From contig JANRIC010000052.1 of NCBI GenBank assembly GCA_033765345.1, positions 1 to 27,285 on the forward strand: a stretch of 27,285 bases of DNA, in the 5' to 3' direction. Positions 23,537 through 27,285 of this stretch are shown one piece after another. Each line of letters begins with the position of its first letter. The first letter of the stretch is position 1. Under the pieces are notes generated by a model. That model did not search any database and was not told the DNA's origin. It was given only the letters and a program-made list of their open reading frames with translations. The position numbers and the translations under genes are program-made. Origin of the DNA: JANRIC01 sp033765345. GTDB lineage: Bacteria > Bacteroidota > Bacteroidia > Cytophagales > Microscillaceae.

Positions 23537-24468
23537 TATACATTGAGGAATTACGCAAAAGTAGAGAGAAGCATCAGGTTGCCTTTCAGGAGTTTGCGCT
23601 CTCGACAAGAAGACTTCCAAAACATTTGTTTTGTTTTTTTGAAGGAAAAGACAACGCTTATTATATACCCAGAATTAAACGATTTACAAATGAGTATCAT
23701 CCTATTCTCTGTGGAGGTAGAGAAAAAGTACTCCATGTATATCATCTCATCATAAGTCATAACGAATACGAAAGGTATAAAAAAGCATTTTTTATTGACA
23801 GGGATTTTAATGAGCCTTTGGTACATCTTCAACCTCCTATTTTCGAGACACCTTGTTATTCCATCGAGAACCTGTATGTTTCTGTAGATGTATTTAAAGA
23901 AATTCTAACCAACTCTTTTCACTTATCTGAAATTGGTGATCAGGAAATTTTTGATGCTTGCATGTCACATTATGAAGCAAGGCAAAAGGAATTTCATCAG
24001 GCAACTACACTTTTTAATGCCTGGTATGCTTGTCTGATTGATAGGAGAAATACAGAAGGAATTCAAACAGGAGTAGAGCTAGAGGATAAATTTCCCAAAG
24101 ATTTTATTGAGATTACACTGTCTGCCGTATCTCAAAACTATGATTTGGATAAAATCAAACAAACTTTCCCAAATGCCATTGATATAGAAGAAGAAAAACT
24201 GAATGCTAAAATGGAAATCTTTCAAAATTGTGAGCAGCACAGGCTATTCAGAGGGAAATTTGAAATGCAGTTTTTGATAAAATTTATTCAACTGCTTCTA
24301 CAAGATGGGAAAAGCACAAAGATTGTTTTAAAAGAAAAAGTGAATTTTACATTTGGCGATGCCAGTGGATTAAACAATGAACAGGCAATAAACATTTTTT
24401 CAGCCTATGCCGAAACGCCAGATACGCTCCTAGCATATCTTCAGGAAGTAACCCAGGCTTTTCCATAA
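23533..24468 (+). CDS. ariB: DUF4435 (Toprim-like) effector, AriB-like subunit of PARIS
   Basis: 311 residues starting with GTG within the 4-bp overlap GTGA with the ATPase gene, so translation is coupled. DUF4435 is a Toprim-related fold. The metal-site motifs are visible: Glu37 in FCFFEGKDNAYY, the CGGREKV segment (60-66), and Asp89/Asp91 in FFIDRDFNEP, followed by YSIENLY. The C-terminal half is helical and unassigned. In known PARIS systems, AriB released from AriA acts as a nuclease that cuts host tRNA and arrests the infected cell. The intact acidic residues suggest an active enzyme. Both length and gene order fit AriB. Other ATPase-DUF4435 pairs exist, so the exact trigger and target in this host are inference. 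Confidence 0.8.
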   Translation: MIYIEELRKSREKHQVAFQEFALSTRRLPKHLFCFFEGKDNAYYIPRIKRFTNEYHPILCGGREKVLHVYHLIISHNEYERYKKAFFIDRDFNEPLVHLQPPIFETPCYSIENLYVSVDVFKEILTNSFHLSEIGDQEIFDACMSHYEARQKEFHQATTLFNAWYACLIDRRNTEGIQTGVELEDKFPKDFIEITLSAVSQNYDLDKIKQTFPNAIDIEEEKLNAKMEIFQNCEQHRLFRGKFEMQFLIKFIQLLLQDGKSTKIVLKEKVNFTFGDASGLNNEQAINIFSAYAETPDTLLAYLQEVTQAFP

Positions 24469-24498
24469 TCTACATCAAGGCAGATACGGGCATAGAAT

Positions 24499-25197
24499 CT
24501 ACAGCCAATCCATCAACTCCCTGAGAGAGTGAATTTCCTTATGAATTTTTTCCTGGTGTACGATCTTCTGAGGATTAAAGAAGACGTGATCCAGTTCAGC
24601 ATTTTTAGCTCCCTGAATATCCGTATCCAGACTATCGCCGATCATCAGGCAGGCAGATCTCTCAGCCTTGATATTTTCAATGGTGAAGTCAAAAATCTGT
24701 CGGTGTGGTTTTTTGAAGCCTACCGCTTCCGGGGTAATGACCAGATCAAAATACGCTCGAAGCCCACTAAATTCCAGCTTAATAGCCTGAACCTCAGTAA
24801 AACCATTGCTAATAATGTGTAATTGGTATCGCTCCTGCAAATAATCCAATACTTCAAGGGTATGAGGAATGAGATGGGTTTTTTGGGGAGTAAGACGGCT
24901 GTATGTTTCGGAAAGCAAATTGTATGGAATCGCAGTATCCTCAACTCCCAGTTGAGCAAATACGATTTTAAAACGGGTATCTCGAAGTGTGGCAGCATCA
25001 ATTTGATTATGATTATAACGGTGCCAGAGCGTTTCGTTGGTTTTCAGAAAAATCTTCAAAAAATCTTCCCAACCCCAGCAATTACTGAGCAGATCGATTT
25101 CAAAGCTTTCATAAATTTCTTTCAGTGCTTCGGCGGCATTGCGCTCAAAATCCCAAAGAGTGTGATCCAGATCAAAAAAAATATGTTGATAGAGCAT
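24499..25197 (-). CDS. yjjG: YjjG-type HAD pyrimidine nucleotidase
   Basis: 232 residues of a haloacid-dehalogenase phosphatase. Motif I is FFDLDHTLWD (Asp9, Asp11), motif II ISNGF (Ser130), motif III GFKKPH (Lys162/163) and motif IV MIGDSLDTDIQGA (Asp188, with Asp191/Asp193 nearby). The all-helical cap between ~15 and 100 and the HTLWDFERN opening fit the YjjG branch, house-cleaning nucleotidases that dephosphorylate non-canonical pyrimidine nucleoside monophosphates. It is cytoplasmic. Its stop lies only 30 bp from the end of the convergent DUF4435 gene, with no terminator visible between them. It is the ordinary chromosomal gene bordering the PARIS-like cassette. Confidence 0.9.
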   Translation of the reverse strand: MLYQHIFFDLDHTLWDFERNAAEALKEIYESFEIDLLSNCWGWEDFLKIFLKTNETLWHRYNHNQIDAATLRDTRFKIVFAQLGVEDTAIPYNLLSETYSRLTPQKTHLIPHTLEVLDYLQERYQLHIISNGFTEVQAIKLEFSGLRAYFDLVITPEAVGFKKPHRQIFDFTIENIKAERSACLMIGDSLDTDIQGAKNAELDHVFFNPQKIVHQEKIHKEIHSLRELMDWL

Positions 25198-25272
25198 GGA
25201 ATCAATTTTTTTTTGTTAATTTGTAACTAGTGTTCTATGAGTTCTTTAAAAAGCCAAACTCATTAGTTAAAA

Positions 25273-25304
25273 TTTGTGTTTTTCTAATTAACATCCTAAA
25301 TTTA
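25273..25304 (+). promoter_or_regulatory. Candidate promoter of the CarboxypepD_reg-like gene
   Basis: TTTG (25273-25276), a 20-bp spacer and TAAATTTA (25297-25304, one mismatch to TAnnTTTG). It ends only 7 bp before the TTG start at 25312, which would make a nearly leaderless transcript. Confidence 0.35.
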
Positions 25305-25311
25305 GATACTC

Positions 25312-25962
25312 TTGAAAAAGCTCAGTTATATATTCATACTCATATTCATATTTGCTTGTTACATTCCTCATTTTACACAAGCCCAAGGTAGCAAAGACCC
25401 GGTATTTGTATCTGGATTTGTGGTTGATGCCAAAACTACCGATTTTGTACCTGGCGTTCACCTTTACATTCCCAAAGCTGGCAGGGGAACCTCCACCAGT
25501 TCTGAAGGGTTTTTTGCCTTGCCTACCATCCCTGGCGATAGTGTGATCGTAAGTTGTATTGGTTATAAAACTTATTTTTACCGTGTCCCCAAAGAAAAAA
25601 CAGAGAGCTATTCCGTAGTCATCGAGTTGATTGAAGACACCACCAGCCTGGCGGTTATTGAAGTATTTCCTTATCCCACTGAAGAACTTTTCAAAGAAGC
25701 TTTTCTGGCCTTAGAATTGCCGGATGAAGAAAAAATTGAGGCACTCAGACAACACCTGGATCAGCAAGCAATGACCCGTCTTTCTTTTCAACTCCCCATG
25801 GATGGCACTTTAAACTATCGTTATCAAATGTACCGGGATGTATACGCTCTTGAGAATAGCACTTCTATTCCTACTTTGCAATTACTCAACCCCTTTGCTT
25901 GGGCGCGTCTGTTTCAATCAATCAAACGAGGAGACTTTAAAAAGGGTAAATGGAAGGAATAG
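25312..25962 (+). CDS. Exported CarboxypepD_reg-like domain protein
   Basis: 216 residues starting with TTG: no ATG lies in the signal peptide, and KKLSYIFILIFIF immediately after TTG makes this start convincing. Cleavage is expected near FTQAQ. Residues ~30-105 are a CarboxypepD_reg-like beta-sandwich (FVSGFVVDAKTTDFVPGVHL, GTSTSSEGFFALP, CIGYKTYFYRV). The rest is helical (EELFKEAFLALELPDEEKIE), with a basic C terminus (GDFKKGKWKE). In Bacteroidota this domain is seen at the N terminus of TonB receptors and also in small stand-alone envelope proteins like this one, whose role is unknown. The IS630 element lies 65 bp past its stop. Confidence 0.8.
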   Translation: MKKLSYIFILIFIFACYIPHFTQAQGSKDPVFVSGFVVDAKTTDFVPGVHLYIPKAGRGTSTSSEGFFALPTIPGDSVIVSCIGYKTYFYRVPKEKTESYSVVIELIEDTTSLAVIEVFPYPTEELFKEAFLALELPDEEKIEALRQHLDQQAMTRLSFQLPMDGTLNYRYQMYRDVYALENSTSIPTLQLLNPFAWARLFQSIKRGDFKKGKWKE

Positions 25963-25996
25963 GGGTAGTGTAAATAATTAGTTGATAAGTTTCAAG

Positions 25997-26027
25997 TTAT
26001 ATTGGAAAGCCCAAAGTTTGAAATGTA
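25997..26027 (+). repeat. Direct repeat, copy 1, flanking the IS630 element
   Basis: A 31-bp sequence beginning TTATATTG and ending CCCAAAGTTTGAAATGTA, matching 27183-27213 except for a few central bases. The IS630 element begins immediately after this copy, at its terminal TA. Confidence 0.8.
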
Positions 26028-27120
26028 TACTCAAACCGAAGTGGTTAAAGGTTTTTGAATATGAAAATTCCAAGAAAGCATTGTTTCAAGTTCGGCTTTA
26101 TACAGATGGATATTCACGAAAAAGTCCAAGAGTTTGCTCCTAAACTCACTGAAAGTTCGGTAGAAATGGCTGTCTATTACTTTTTTTCTGGTAAATTTCC
26201 ACAAGCGTTCAATTAAATTCAGATTAGGAGAGTAGGGAGGTAAAAAAATCTGTACAATTTTAGAACCCTTTAATTTCTGGGTTAAATCCCGATTTTTATA
26301 GTATCGGGCATTATCTCCAATGACAAAAATTCTTTCTTTTTCAGGATTTTGGGCTTCTATTTTTTGATATAATTCCCAGGTATTCTCTGCATTGATGCTT
26401 TGCCCTTCTACAATCATGACCTCACTCACATTTTGTGCATTTAAAGCTCCATTGAAATTGACCCGATTACGACCACTGACCGACAAAATTTCTCGCTCCT
26501 CTCCCTGAGCAATCCAGGCATAGGTGCTGCGGGTATTATGTTGAGGATGGACGGCATCTACAAAATAGACGGCTTCTTTTTCTGACAAACCTGACATCAA
26601 CGCCTTAAATTCAGCTAAAAAGGTCTCTTGTTTGGCTATATCGGCTTCACAAGGTACTAACTTCGTCTTTTTATAACTAAACCCAAGGCGATGTAATAAA
26701 GAAAACAAACCCGATTGACTGTAGCACTTAGAGAATTGATCCTGGATATAGGTTTTGATTTGAGCTGTATTCGTATACAGATTCCGATTCAACTCTGCCC
26801 TCAGCATCTCTTGTTCTTCCGCACTGAGCTTACCCTGATATGCCTGATAATGATCGGATAAATAAGCACTTAAACCTTCTCGCTCATAGTTGGCTGCATA
26901 TACGGATACTGTATCGGCACTGATTCCAAGATAGACTGATATTCGCTCGGCATCCTCTCCTAAATGAAGCATCAACAAAACCGTAATTTTGATGTAATTC
27001 CGCTTGTGTTTTTCACTCCGCTACATCTTACGTAAGTTCTCGTATTCTTCTGTACTTAACATAGTTTTCAAGTTAGTATTTTTTTAAGTCTTTACAAAAT
27101 AAACCACTTCGGTTTGAGTA
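26028..27120 (-). mobile_element. IS630-family insertion sequence, 1093 bp
   Basis: Perfect terminal inverted repeats TACTCAAACCGAAGTGGTT (26028-26046) and its complement (27102-27120) are flanked by TA on both sides (26026-26027, 27121-27122). This is the TA target duplication typical of IS630/Tc1-mariner elements. It holds one transposase frame on the minus strand, whose stop codon lies inside the left terminal repeat. The exact match of the ends suggests recent arrival. Confidence 0.93.
26031..27062 (-). pseudogene. IS630 transposase with in-frame amber codon
   Basis: Read from the ATG at 27062 the frame gives MLSTEEYENLRKM, then TAG (27021-27023), then RSEKHKRNYIKITVLLMLHL and onward uninterrupted to 26031, 344 codons in all. 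The downstream part has the IS630 helix-turn-helix (ISVYLGISADTVSVY) and the DDE catalytic triad in YFVDAV, VIGDNA and PYSPNLNLIE. A 315-residue product could still be made from a TTG or ATG just after the stop, keeping most of the DNA-binding region and all catalytic residues. Whether the amber codon is a mutation, a read-through control or a sequencing error is undecided. Confidence 0.85.
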
Positions 27121-27182
27121 TAAATAAAATAAAACTTGTAAATAAAAACGATAGTGTTAATTTTTAACTGATAACATTAAGA

Positions 27183-27213
27183 TTATATTGATAGGCCCAA
27201 AGTTTGAAATGTA
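27183..27213 (+). repeat. Direct repeat, copy 2, flanking the IS630 element
   Basis: The second copy of the 31-bp sequence at 25997-26027. The similarity extends weakly upstream (TGATAA words precede both). It is followed by AT-rich DNA to the window end, in which I see no gene. Confidence 0.75.
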
Positions 27214-27285
27214 AATTTAACATATACTCTTTTTTAGAAAAGGATAAAGTTTTGCGTACAAATCTGCTAAACCTTTGTCTAATAG

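Overview
The window looks like a chromosomal stretch of a Bacteroidota bacterium, probably a Cytophagia- or Saprospiria-like lineage. The evidence is a TonB-dependent receptor with an N-terminal CarboxypepD_reg-like domain, many Sec-type signal peptides and Bacteroidota-style lipoproteins, a DUF6452/DUF6048 gene pair, TAnnTTTG-like promoter motifs, few visible Shine-Dalgarno sites, and moderately AT-rich DNA. No rRNA, tRNA, CRISPR array or phage structural gene was seen.

Region by region: (1) 1-5231 opens with a 15-copy 9-bp tandem repeat. It is followed by a secreted seven-blade WD40 protein fused to a caspase-like (C14) domain, an isolated IS630-type terminal sequence, a secreted transglutaminase-like protein, a palindromic intergenic repeat and a small two-helix membrane protein. 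(2) 5317-8178 holds an SGNH hydrolase, an alpha/beta-hydrolase esterase, a remnant of an Rpn/PD-(D/E)XK transposase-like gene, a perfect hairpin and a GH43 lipoprotein. (3) 8410-10436 holds a periplasmic thioredoxin-like protein and an NmrA-type NAD(P)-binding protein on either side of a 21-bp minisatellite with a higher-order 147-bp period. (4) 10699-16113 holds a TonB siderophore-type receptor, divergent from a two-domain S41 peptidase, then a classical SDR. Convincing hairpin terminators follow the receptor and the peptidase. (5) 16597-21552 holds the overlapping DUF6452/DUF6048 envelope pair, a six-helix GAF sensor with coiled coils but no output domain, a zinc-protease lipoprotein and a GH144-type beta-1,2-glucanase. 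(6) 22193-24468 holds an AT-rich two-gene cassette, an AAA/ABC-type ATPase overlapping a DUF4435 (Toprim-like) protein. This is the architecture of the PARIS (AriA/AriB) anti-phage abortive-infection system. (7) 24499-27285 holds a YjjG-type HAD nucleotidase, a small CarboxypepD_reg-like envelope protein and a complete IS630-family element. Its transposase has an in-frame amber codon near the N terminus, and its left terminus recurs exactly at 2670-2690.

How the genes work together: most products are secreted or envelope proteins for nutrient capture (GH43, GH144, SGNH and esterase hydrolases, TonB receptor, S41 and zinc proteases). The clear functional unit is the PARIS-like pair, a probable defence cassette set into housekeeping and envelope genes. 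The best candidates for something less described are the secreted WD40-caspase protein behind its promoter-proximal tandem repeat, and the 21-bp minisatellite with two toggling bases.
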